Shown here piece by piece: positions 28,901-36,188 of a stretch of 64,000 bases of DNA; positions within the stretch are counted from its first letter, which is position 1, and each line of letters opens with the position of its first letter. The notes beneath the pieces were generated by a model. That model did not search any database, had not been told where the DNA came from, and saw only the letters and a program-made list of their open reading frames with translations. The stretch is from Acidobacteriota bacterium (GTDB lineage: Bacteria; Acidobacteriota; Terriglobia; Terriglobales; Acidobacteriaceae). The DNA is taken from assembly GCA_013289685.1 (NCBI GenBank), contig JABCZL010000020.1:45446-109445 (forward strand). Reading direction: 5' to 3'. Made by a program: the position numbers and the translations under genes.

Positions 28901-29499
28901 ACTCCGTCCAGCAGAAAGTTGTTCTGCGTCGAGCGCGCTCCATCCGCGCTGAATCCATAATTGCCGTTAGTTCGCGAACCGGGTTCAGCGGGCGCTACTC
29001 CCGCGCTCAACAGCGCCAACTGTGCAAAGTTTCGGCCGTTCAGGGGAAGAGTCGTGGCTTCCTGGCCGCCCACCACCTGCCCGAGTTCGGAAGTTTCGGT
29101 CTGCAGTTGGATTCCCTCGGATGTGATGGTCATGACCTCGTGGATGCTGCCCACCTGCAGCGTAATGTCAACCTCCGGGTGCTCCTGGATATTCACTACG
29201 ATCGGTCCTACGACCGTTTTCTTGAAGCCTTCTTTCTCGGCGGTGACGCTGTAGCTTCCGATTTTGAGCGGACTCGCGACGTACTCTCCTTGCGAGCTGG
29301 TTGTGACCACGACTTCAGTTCCACGATCAACATCCTTGACGCTCACCCTGGCGCCCGGAATTACGGCTCCGGCGGAATCACGGACAACTCCTGCGATTGC
29401 CCCGCTGTCCTTCTGCCCAACCGCCATCGGCGGCAACGCCACGCTGACTACGAGGACAGCAAGGACAAATGGCAATAGGTTCCGACCGCTTCTTTTCAT
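25903..29499 (-). CDS. TonB-dependent receptor-like outer-membrane protein with CarboxypepD_reg domain (1)
   Basis: 1198 residues from the ATG at 29499, preceded by AGGAGG nine bases upstream; an upstream extension of 38 codons is unlikely. The signal peptide (LLPFVLAVLVVSVALPPMAVG) leads into a CarboxypepD_reg domain (IAGVVRDSAGAVIPGARVSV), then a plug-like region with LPLNGRNFAQLALLSAGV and NNFLLDGVDNNSNLADLLNE, then a large beta-barrel ending in FALKFYF, with the terminal aromatic residue needed for outer-membrane insertion. This family takes up large substrates such as oligosaccharides in Acidobacteria. The promoter region shares a 49-nt element with that of the permease at 34821, which links it to the sugar locus. 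Substrate unknown. Confidence 0.88.
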   Translation of the reverse strand: MKRSGRNLLPFVLAVLVVSVALPPMAVGQKDSGAIAGVVRDSAGAVIPGARVSVKDVDRGTEVVVTTSSQGEYVASPLKIGSYSVTAEKEGFKKTVVGPIVVNIQEHPEVDITLQVGSIHEVMTITSEGIQLQTETSELGQVVGGQEATTLPLNGRNFAQLALLSAGVAPAEPGSRTNGNYGFSADGARSTQNNFLLDGVDNNSNLADLLNETSFVIQPSVDAIAEFKVQSNSYSAEFGRGNGAILNAVIKSGTNDFHGDLYEFIRNEKLDARNAFDTSRQPYKQNQFGATLGGPIIKNRTFFFGDYEGLRIRQATPFLEFIPTPAQISGDFSSSLDTSTVTGTDCNGNPTYAGEIFNTRLTQASASSPTGFCGIPIGGYSAGTGFPTNIFPAVDPLAARLSAYWPTPNANTNGANFLADPHRQETRNNFDVRIDHTISDRDNVFGRFSYENQPSFIPPPFNNLLDGGGFFDGNEDDSYRSVALSETHVFRSTLINEFRLGYNRINAHRFQLNSNQNISSQLNFPNVPDGPNNGGLPNITFGDGTAGIGSSTYLPSIEKQNSYVLTDNLTWIRGHHSLKFGTEVRIEQFTIFQPAEPRGALSFGNGFTDNPAAPGTGGSSFATMLLGVAGGGGITSLHNIDYRRQIYAGFVEDDWKASDRLTVNLGLRYEVFSTVKEHNNQEGTFVFNSLSMLVPSGQNEPLPQTLGASIPIVHGTRGLISPDLNNFAPRIGFAFRATDKLVIRSGYGIFYGGQENGPYSNPSPGFNPPFFSAESFSTPCGNLAANPAFPAGNALNCSVASLNIGGSNTLANGFPATALSNPNAPELYSVDPHLRTPYNQQWHFGVQYQMPADTLLDVSYAGSHGLKLFGFYNGNEAPPATLPQFATLCATNFTVLGCPTAPRRPAHAVAPNAPAGSTCALLPTDDCDPVFDVNIATFRANDISNYNSLQVRFEKRPTHGLQFQAAYTWSHALDDASSASLGSQNAGDFRLQTDPRLEYGNSDIDVRQRFVLSYAYELPFGKNKAFGGNASGVWNQIIGNWQVAGIAIATTGNWYTPTDISTNLSTSDGGGEVASASRPNVVGNPNGHPCLPGTLFNTCAFATNTVVGSFGNAGRNIIQGPGTQNWDISLFKIFPISEQKRVEFRAEFFNAFNHYDPEFDNPSSFNTNIATQHGSSAFGFAQAAHDPRFIQFALKFYF

Positions 29500-29584
29500 A
29501 GTCCACCGCCTCCTGATAGCCGAACGGGCTTGCGTTTCATTTCTTTTTCTTTGCTGGTCTTTCGTTTTTCGGCTTTGCAGGCAA

Positions 29585-29637
29585 CGATTACCGATCGTGT
29601 GCCCGCTTGTCAATCATTTTGTTTGCTCATGATCGAT
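29585..29637 (-). promoter_or_regulatory. Promoter and candidate operator of receptor gene, shared with permease promoter
   Basis: Read on the minus strand, ATCGATCA (29637-29630) and CAAACAA lie upstream of TTGACA (29613-29608), with a weak -10 TAATCG (29590-29585) 17 bases further. It aligns without gaps to 34709-34757, 37 of 49 positions being identical. It lies 90-140 bases before the receptor start. Confidence 0.7.
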
Positions 29638-29818
29638 TTCCTGCTTCGGAAGTGCATCCCCGTGGTGGCAATTCGTCCCTAATCCCGGGACGCAGCCTTC
29701 GAAATCCGCAGTGCGGGAAGTACGCTTGGCTGATCCACCTGCTGATCATCGAATTTTCGATTGATCTTGAGAAGTACTGCGGCCGTTTCGCCAGCGCACG
29801 ACGAGGGCATCCGGAGAT

Positions 29819-31201
29819 TCAGGGAAGGATTGCGTTGATTCCTGTAATCTCACAAAAATCGACTAATGCTGGATACAGTTCTTCGCCATAGCCGAGGCAC
29901 GCATATTCGTTGGTCCAATGCTGCAGCAGAATGTCGATGTCACAATGGGCAGTTACGAACCCGTGAGGCCAGAATGGGATGCCACATTCGTTGAGCCGCC
30001 TTTCGATCTGATCAGGCGCGGGCTCGAAAATGCTGGCTCGCGTAATCACCATCTGAAACTCGCCGTTCACTCTGCCGAGTCGGGCTAACACTCCTTCTCC
30101 CACTTTGCAGATCAGCTTTACAGAGAGTCCACCGGCTTCGCCTTCCGTAGGGATGCCGTGCTCAGAGAAACCGGCCGGACCCAGCTTGCTCGCCAATGAA
30201 GGCGGGCAAGCTCCATCGCCGATGATTTTGATTTCCTTGGTCTTCCTGTCAATATGCTGCAAATCGCCGTAATACACTCTCTCCTTGCTCAATTTGGTGA
30301 GCAGGAGAACGGTTAACGCAGTGTTGAAGTCGCCCAGCGTAGAAGTGCCAACTCCATCCTCAAGCATCATGCTCTGGGCAAAGCAAGTTGCAGAGTAATC
30401 TCCAGCGAGACCGGGAAAGGATTGAATCGTGTAGAAATCGAATTTTTCTTTCGCAACAACTTTTCTCAGAGCAAGATAGAGCCGCATCGAGCGCTCAGTC
30501 ATGGCGTTTCGATCTGGTTCCTTGCCAAACAACTGCTTCAGTCTTGGCTGAAGTTCATCCAGTTCGCTGGCGGAGATCCCTTCAGCGGTTTTCTTCAATT
30601 CAGTACTGTCCCGGGAATCGATATCGATGCCGAACATTCTCATCCATTGCGAAGGATCGGCAGCGCCACAGGTTTGTCCCATCCCACGCCCACCAAATGC
30701 GCCAATGGTAGACATGTTTAAGAAGTTCTTCAGATGAGAAGCTCGGGCATAGCTGACGATCTTGTTTACGGTGTCCTGTTCCTCCACGCTTCCGTATACA
30801 AATTTGTGCGGGACGCCGATTTCGAGCAAACCTCCATGCAGCACCAATCCGCCAACCGGCCGCCATCCCTGAGAGCCGGGATGCGTCCATAGGAGCAAGC
30901 CTTTGCCGCTAGTGCAGTAATCACGAATAGCACCGACCATATGCGCTGCCCACACCCAGGTCCCGGAAAATAGGACGACGGCATCGATGGCATCGTCACA
31001 TTTCATTTTCCTGAACGCCGCCCGAGCTTCTTCCTTGCTGGCGACAACCACGCCATGCTCAATCACTTTCAGGCCCGCCGCAACCAGCGCACTCCTGGCG
31101 CGCTGAAGCAATGCGTCATCTATGAACGGAGTGCCCATGGGGTCTTTCAGGCCATCTTTGTGAACTCCAAAAACTATGAATCCGATTGTTGCTTGTATCA
31201 C
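29819..31201 (-). CDS. L-fucose/L-arabinose isomerase-like sugar isomerase
   Basis: 460 residues. It matches the FucI/AraA-like fold group in overall pattern: an N-terminal part with TIGFIVFGVHKDG and VVLFSGTWVWAAHMVGAIR, the central GGRGMGQTCGAADPSQWMR, and the C-terminal VTAHCDIDILLQHWTNEYAC. Members convert aldoses to ketoses with a divalent metal. It starts with a GTG at 31201 that overlaps the kinase stop as GTGA, so it is translationally coupled and is the last gene of the minus operon deoR, aldolase, FGGY kinase, isomerase. The position fits the first step of an isomerase, kinase, aldolase sugar route. It is shorter than E. coli FucI (591 residues), and I cannot name the sugar. Confidence 0.78.
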   Translation of the reverse strand: MIQATIGFIVFGVHKDGLKDPMGTPFIDDALLQRARSALVAAGLKVIEHGVVVASKEEARAAFRKMKCDDAIDAVVLFSGTWVWAAHMVGAIRDYCTSGKGLLLWTHPGSQGWRPVGGLVLHGGLLEIGVPHKFVYGSVEEQDTVNKIVSYARASHLKNFLNMSTIGAFGGRGMGQTCGAADPSQWMRMFGIDIDSRDSTELKKTAEGISASELDELQPRLKQLFGKEPDRNAMTERSMRLYLALRKVVAKEKFDFYTIQSFPGLAGDYSATCFAQSMMLEDGVGTSTLGDFNTALTVLLLTKLSKERVYYGDLQHIDRKTKEIKIIGDGACPPSLASKLGPAGFSEHGIPTEGEAGGLSVKLICKVGEGVLARLGRVNGEFQMVITRASIFEPAPDQIERRLNECGIPFWPHGFVTAHCDIDILLQHWTNEYACLGYGEELYPALVDFCEITGINAILP

Positions 31202-32760
31202 CGTTCCTCCAAATTGGCTTCTCGAACCTTAAGTGTCTGCCTCGCAGTGTACGCCGAGCGCAAATGGTGGTATTCCTTGGCTTGTTGTACGTACGACGCC
31301 GCCATCGCCTCGTCGGGTAATACCACCGAAACATCGCGGACCACGAGTTCCACAGCTTCCTGCAGGCTGGCGTATTCTCCAGATGCCACGCCGGCGAGTA
31401 TGGCTCCGCCCAGACACACTGCCTCCGGACACTGCATGACATGCAGCATCCGGCCCGATAAAGCAGCTCGCAACTGAAGACCCAGCGCCGACCGCGAGCC
31501 TCCGCCGGTGACGTAAATGTCACGAAAATCTCCCACAGCGCTTGCCAGGATGTGGGTCATCTGTGACAGTTCACAAGCGAGCCCTTCGAGGATACCTTTG
31601 TAAATCTGGCTCCGGGTTGTGTTCGGTCCCAAGCCGGAGATGATTCCGCGTGCGTGCGGGTTGAAGTCAGGATTGCAAGTACCGATCAGATTGGGCGTAA
31701 TGCACAGACCCGTTGGACCCGCGGGTGCGTCTCGTTCCAGTGCCGCGTAGTGCAGGGACTCCACGTCCGATAGTTCCCCGCCCTCGGCGATCGCGCTTTC
31801 ACCGGACCCTTCTCCGTGCGCTTCTCCGTACAACAGACCATGGAACCACTTCATCATGATTCCCGAGGGAAAGTACGCCAGCGTGACGAACTGGTCTGGA
31901 ACCACGTGACAGTAAGAGTTGAGGGAAGCCGCCAGCGCCGCATCCGTTAAGCTGGGTCGCTCGGAAGCACCCAACAGACATTCGTAAGTGCCCATCGAAT
32001 CGGCGACGCGGCCCGCACCGATGGCGCCAACTCCCAATGCTCCGCTGGGTTGATCGTGCCCTCCCATCACCACCATCGTCCCGGGCGAGAGGCCGAGTTG
32101 ACTCGACGCGGCGGCGTCCAATTTTCCAGCAATCGTTCCTGCAGGCACAGGAATGGGCAGGCATTCGGCACTTATTTCTAAGGCGGTGAGAATGTCTTCG
32201 GACCAGCTGCATTTCCGAATATCAAATGCCAGATAGCGGGAAGCCAGGGAATAATCGATATAGGGCGGTAGTCCCAGACGCAGAAGAACATAACCAATCA
32301 CAGTGAGGAAACGAACCGAGGAGGCCAAAACGTCCGGCCGGTGCTTACGCAGCCAAAGAATCTTCGGAACCGGATACATGGGATGAGCTACCAGGCCGGT
32401 GATCTCGAAAAGTCGCTTTCTTCCCAATGTTCTTTCGAGCCACACCGTTTCTTCCGTGGCGCGATTGTCCTGGTTGAGAATTGCTGGAGCGATGGCCTGG
32501 TTGCGTCCATTGACCGGCACGAAGGTTTCGCCGTGCGAACTTAGGCATAGCGCTCGGACAGGATCGGGAAGACTCTTGGATACCGCTTGCGAACACTGGC
32601 ACACCGCCTGCCAAAAACGCTCGGCATTGATCTCTGCCTGCGAGGGAGCGGGGAAATCCGGTGTGTATGCGCAAGCGTGCCTCGTAAGGATCGCACCCGT
32701 CGCCGCAAACACCACCGCTTTGCATCTACTCGAACCGATATCGATGGCGAGCAGGCTCAT
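31198..32760 (-). CDS. FGGY-family carbohydrate kinase
   Basis: 520 residues from the ATG at 32760. It has the phosphate-1 motif AIDIGSSRCKAVVF near the N-terminus, GGHDQPSGALGVG near residue 260, and the adenosine motif YVTGGGSRSALGLQLRAALS near residue 430, which together define the FGGY ATP-dependent sugar kinases (xylulose, fuculose, rhamnulose, ribulose and glycerol kinases). It is the third gene of the minus operon and its TGA overlaps the isomerase GTG. The expected job is phosphorylation of the ketose made by the isomerase. The exact sugar cannot be read from the sequence. Confidence 0.9.
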   Translation of the reverse strand: MSLLAIDIGSSRCKAVVFAATGAILTRHACAYTPDFPAPSQAEINAERFWQAVCQCSQAVSKSLPDPVRALCLSSHGETFVPVNGRNQAIAPAILNQDNRATEETVWLERTLGRKRLFEITGLVAHPMYPVPKILWLRKHRPDVLASSVRFLTVIGYVLLRLGLPPYIDYSLASRYLAFDIRKCSWSEDILTALEISAECLPIPVPAGTIAGKLDAAASSQLGLSPGTMVVMGGHDQPSGALGVGAIGAGRVADSMGTYECLLGASERPSLTDAALAASLNSYCHVVPDQFVTLAYFPSGIMMKWFHGLLYGEAHGEGSGESAIAEGGELSDVESLHYAALERDAPAGPTGLCITPNLIGTCNPDFNPHARGIISGLGPNTTRSQIYKGILEGLACELSQMTHILASAVGDFRDIYVTGGGSRSALGLQLRAALSGRMLHVMQCPEAVCLGGAILAGVASGEYASLQEAVELVVRDVSVVLPDEAMAASYVQQAKEYHHLRSAYTARQTLKVREANLEER

Positions 32761-32876
32761 GATGTTTTTTCGATTCCTGCTTGCCTTAATGCGGAAACGT
32801 TTCAATCCGCTGCTCGGCCAAATCACCCGGCGTCCAAGGCGCCTGCGCATGGGAGCCGGTCGTCATCTCGTGATCG

Positions 32877-33704
32877 TCATTTCGTAACCGCTTGCAATTC
32901 CGCCGTTGGAGCTCTGTCAAGCGCAGCGCGCGCTTGTTCAAGAAATCTGCTTATGTTGTCGGCTTGGAATACATTGCGGCCAAAGAAGACGCCAGCCGCT
33001 CCGGAGGCCGCAACATCCCGGACCACGTCGAGCGCATGTTTGTCCGACGCATGACGGCTTCCACCGAGCACCAGGATTGGTATCGGACATTTCTCCACTA
33101 CCGAACGCATTGATGGTATATCCCCGCTGTAATCCGTCTTAACGCAATCCGCGCCCAGCTCGGCTGCCATACGAGTGTGCAGGTTCAGCCACTTGGGATC
33201 GCCCGGATTCTCCACACCCTTCCCCCGTGCCAGAGATTCAACAATCAGCGGGATTCCAACTTGTTCGCATTCACGAGCGATTTCGGCGTTGCGAGTGATC
33301 TCCTTCATCTCGAACTCGGCATCACCAGTGCCGACGACGAGATAGGTCAGAACCGCGTCTGCGCCGTGTCGTAACGCCTCCTCGGGCCGAGCCAGAAGCG
33401 CGCTGTGCAACGCACCGCTTCCGCCTTGCCCCAGCGCAGACCAAACCGTAGTCCAATCCAGACGGGCAATGATCGCAGGGAGTGGGCCGAGGGTTGTCGC
33501 GTTTGCGAATTGACGAATGAGCCCAAGGTTCAGCAGCAGCGCATCGACTTCGGCCTGGACGAATTGGCGAATCTTTCCTAAGGGGTCTTCCGTTCCAGGA
33601 ATCGGTCCCAGTACCAATGCATGATCGAAAGCCACTACCAAGGCTCGGCGTTGCGAGCCTCCCAGCACCCGACTCAACCGAATCTTCTTGCCGCAATCGC
33701 TCAC
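32877..33704 (-). CDS. DhnA-type class I aldolase (FbaB/LsrF-like)
   Basis: 275 residues from a GTG at 33704 with AGGG just upstream; the longer open frame runs into the 3' end of the regulator gene and is unlikely. It matches COG1830-type class I aldolases: ALVVAFDHAL at the start, VLTYLVVGTGDAEFEM in the middle, the Schiff-base lysine in CVKTDYSGD at about residue 189, and a phosphate-binding end with VLGGSRHA and GAAGVFFGRNVFQ. Members include fructose-bisphosphate aldolase class I, LsrF and archaeal DKFP synthase. Its place before the FGGY kinase and isomerase suggests that it cleaves the ketose phosphate. The classical fuculose and rhamnulose routes use a class II zinc aldolase instead, so the combination is unusual. 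Confidence 0.85.
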   Translation of the reverse strand: MSDCGKKIRLSRVLGGSQRRALVVAFDHALVLGPIPGTEDPLGKIRQFVQAEVDALLLNLGLIRQFANATTLGPLPAIIARLDWTTVWSALGQGGSGALHSALLARPEEALRHGADAVLTYLVVGTGDAEFEMKEITRNAEIARECEQVGIPLIVESLARGKGVENPGDPKWLNLHTRMAAELGADCVKTDYSGDIPSMRSVVEKCPIPILVLGGSRHASDKHALDVVRDVAASGAAGVFFGRNVFQADNISRFLEQARAALDRAPTAELQAVTK

Positions 33705-33746
33705 AGTTCCCTCACGTCCTGGCTCCAATCGAAGGACGGATTTCAA

Positions 33747-33773
33747 ATTATCCAGCACTTGAGCGATTGTCAA
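33747..33773 (-). promoter_or_regulatory. Possible internal promoter before the aldolase gene
   Basis: On the minus strand, TTGACA (33773-33768) is followed 15 bases later by GATAAT (33752-33747), with the operator-like ACAAATAAG and AAACAAACG just upstream, inside the 3' end of the regulator gene. The spacing is short, so strength is uncertain. Confidence 0.4.
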
Positions 33774-33786
33774 CTTATTTGTTCTA

Positions 33787-34590
33787 TTATGTTCGTTTGT
33801 TTCGCTCCTTACGCGTTTCTGGCACCTCTGCGACAACAACCTCGACGCCCGCTTCACGTAGCCCCTTGATGTACTTTGGATCGGTGCCGGAGTCGGTTAC
33901 GAGGAGGTCGATGTCAGCCACTGGGCCGACATAGGCAAAGCTCTGCGTGCCAAATTTGCTGTGATCCGCCACCGCGATCCTGGTCTTCGCCGCTCTCGTG
34001 ATCATCTTCTTGATTTGTGCCTCAGCATGGTTTGCGGTTGAGACTCCATACGAAAGATCGATTGCGCTGACCCCCAAAATCGCTTTGTCCAGTCGGATTT
34101 CGGAGAGCGCACGCTGCGCCCATTCGCCGGAAAAATAGAACGTGTCCTTTTGAAGATCGCCCCCAGTGCACAGGACAGTCACGCCCGCGCTTCTTTGCAA
34201 CTGGCAAACAATCGTGGGAGAATTGGTCACCACGGTCAGCCGATTACGCTGATTCAAGCGGCGGGCAAGCTCATACACCGTGGTGCTTCCCTCAAGAAAG
34301 ACCGTTTCTCCGTCAAGCACCAAACGTTCAGCCTCGCGCGCAATCGCTTGCTTTTCACTGCTATGGCTATGCGATAACGTCTCATAAGAAGGTTGGAAGC
34401 TGGTGCTGGACATGCGTGAAACCGCTCCCCCATGAGAACGGACTAATACGCCATCCTGCTCCAAAGCGGCCAAGTCTCGCCTTACGGTCGCCGCGGTAAC
34501 CCCCAATGCGGCACAGAGGTCGGACGCCGTAATGGTGCGTTGGCCGGAAAGTATCTCTCGAATGCGAAATCGACGCTCTTCTGCGAGCAT
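33787..34590 (-). CDS. DeoR-family transcriptional regulator of the sugar locus
   Basis: 267 residues from the ATG at 34590, where the canonical DeoR opening MLAEERRFRIREIL begins; an upstream extension of 39 codons is possible but atypical. The helix-turn-helix reads ITASDLCAALGVTAATVRRD followed by LEQDGVLVRSHGGA, the standard DeoR signature. The C-terminal DeoRC sensor domain (VFLEGSTTVYELARRL, VTNSPTIV, LDKAILGVSAID, VADHSKFG) binds sugar phosphates. It is first in the minus operon and divergent from the permease gene, so it is the obvious regulator of both and of the receptor gene that shares the same promoter element. The inducer would be a phosphorylated intermediate of the pathway. 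Confidence 0.9.
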   Translation of the reverse strand: MLAEERRFRIREILSGQRTITASDLCAALGVTAATVRRDLAALEQDGVLVRSHGGAVSRMSSTSFQPSYETLSHSHSSEKQAIAREAERLVLDGETVFLEGSTTVYELARRLNQRNRLTVVTNSPTIVCQLQRSAGVTVLCTGGDLQKDTFYFSGEWAQRALSEIRLDKAILGVSAIDLSYGVSTANHAEAQIKKMITRAAKTRIAVADHSKFGTQSFAYVGPVADIDLLVTDSGTDPKYIKGLREAGVEVVVAEVPETRKERNKRT

Positions 34591-34708
34591 GGATAGTTTG
34601 CTCTCTCCCGGCTGCGACAACTGTGGTGCAGCTTCCTGGCTCGGCGGCAGCAATTGTATTTGAGATGTGAATGCTTTGTATCGAAAAAAGCGTGCTCGCA
34701 TAGGCACA

Positions 34709-34761
34709 ATCGATCAGAAACAAACAATCCGATTGACAAACGAGCAAGCGCTAGGTAGATT
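34709..34761 (+). promoter_or_regulatory. Promoter of permease-galactosidase operon with candidate DeoR operator
   Basis: TTGACA (34733-34738), 17-base spacer, TAGATT (34756-34761): a strong vegetative-type promoter. Upstream lie ATCGATCA (34709-34716) and CAAACAA (34721-34727). The 34709-34757 segment matches the receptor promoter (29637-29589, minus strand) at 37 of 49 positions without gaps. It also forms the upstream region of the divergent deoR gene. Confidence 0.75.
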
Positions 34762-34820
34762 CGCGCAATTGTAGGGGGATTTCTGCCACCCGAGATTGAA
34801 GTGCACCAACTTGCCCGCCT

Positions 34821-36188
34821 ATGGCAATGAAGACCGAAACGTCCCCCCACCTGACGCGCGCCTTCGGTCTACTCCATGCTACGGCCCTGAACATTTCCAA
34901 CATGGTTGGGATCGGGCCTTTCATCACGATTCCACTCATGATGGCTTCCATGGGCGGCCCGCAATCCATGCTGGGCTGGGTGACGGGCGCTCTCATCGTA
35001 ATTTCCGACGGTCTTATATGGAGCGAACTGGGGGCGGCGTTGCCCGGCTCCGGAGGCAGCTACCATTTTCTTCGCGAGGCGTACGGCCATCAAACGTGGG
35101 GTCGCCTGATGGCCTTTCTTTTCATCTGGCAATTCGTTCTGAGTGGGCCCTTGGAAATCGCGTCTGGGATGATTGGATTCGGAAACTATGCCACATATCT
35201 CTGGCCGGGGTTGAACGGTCGAGGCCAGCAATACGTGGCGGTGGCCGCAGGCCTCGCGGCTTTGTTCCTCTTATGCCGGCAGATGACATTCCTGCGCAAA
35301 GTCACCATCACTCTTTGGGTGGGCACGGCTCTTGCGATGGTGACCATCATCGTCGCGGGTTTTTCCCACTTCAATGCACACAGGGCGTTCGACTTTCCTC
35401 CGGGAGCGATGGCCTTTAATCGTGGCTTCGTGCTCGGACTGGGCAGCGCTACTCTGATCGCCGTATACAACTATCTGGGATATTACGATGTGTGCTACAT
35501 CGGTGACGAGGTGCAGAATCCATCCTACGTAGTGCCGCGCTCGATTCTGTATTCGCTTGCAGTCTGCTGTGTGGGATACCTGGCGCTGCATCTGGCCCTG
35601 ATCGGAGTAGTGCCGTGGCGGGAAGGAATTCATTCGAACTTCATCGTTTCTGATTTCATGGAGCACCTGTACGGCAGGGGCGCCGCAATCGGCGTAACAA
35701 TTTTTGTTCTCTGGTCGGCCTTTGGGGCCGTGTTTGCGCTTCTTCTGGGTTATTCGCGAATCCCTTATGCGGCCGCCATCGACGGCTATTTCTTCCGCCC
35801 GTTTGCGCGACTGCATCCCACGAAAAACTATCCCCAAGTTTCCCTGCTGGTTCTGGGCGGTGTATCGATTGCGGCCGCATTCCTCAAGCTTGATCAACTG
35901 GTCAGCGCCTTAATAACCACCAGAATTCTGGTGCAGTTTCTCGGACAACTGTTTGCCATTCCCCTCCTGCGGCGAAAGCTTCCGGGCAGCGCGCGGCCGT
36001 ACAAGATGTGGTTCTATCCCGTCCCCATTGTCATTGCTTTCTTTGGATGGGCGTATGTTTTTCTGACTTCGGGCTGGGTGTACATCAAGATCGGGTTATT
36101 GACGCTACTAACAGGCGTGCTGGTTTTCTTCATCTGGGCGAAGGCGAAAGACACATGGCCGTTCAACGCAAACCAGGAGGATGCATGA
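34821..36188 (+). CDS. APC-superfamily permease
   Basis: 455 residues with about twelve membrane helices. The opening LTRAFGLLHATALNISNMVG with IGPFITIPLMM is the APC-superfamily helix-1 pattern (unwound GIG-like site), followed by GSGGSYHFLREAYG in helix 2-3, a strongly conserved part of amino-acid/polyamine permeases. It is therefore an amino-acid-type secondary carrier by family, yet it is co-transcribed with a GH36-like glycosidase: its TGA overlaps the glycosidase ATG as ATGA. It could carry a sugar or amino sugar, or an amino acid linked to the pathway. The promoter is at 34733-34761. Family firm, substrate open. Confidence 0.88.
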   Translation: MAMKTETSPHLTRAFGLLHATALNISNMVGIGPFITIPLMMASMGGPQSMLGWVTGALIVISDGLIWSELGAALPGSGGSYHFLREAYGHQTWGRLMAFLFIWQFVLSGPLEIASGMIGFGNYATYLWPGLNGRGQQYVAVAAGLAALFLLCRQMTFLRKVTITLWVGTALAMVTIIVAGFSHFNAHRAFDFPPGAMAFNRGFVLGLGSATLIAVYNYLGYYDVCYIGDEVQNPSYVVPRSILYSLAVCCVGYLALHLALIGVVPWREGIHSNFIVSDFMEHLYGRGAAIGVTIFVLWSAFGAVFALLLGYSRIPYAAAIDGYFFRPFARLHPTKNYPQVSLLVLGGVSIAAAFLKLDQLVSALITTRILVQFLGQLFAIPLLRRKLPGSARPYKMWFYPVPIVIAFFGWAYVFLTSGWVYIKIGLLTLLTGVLVFFIWAKAKDTWPFNANQEDA

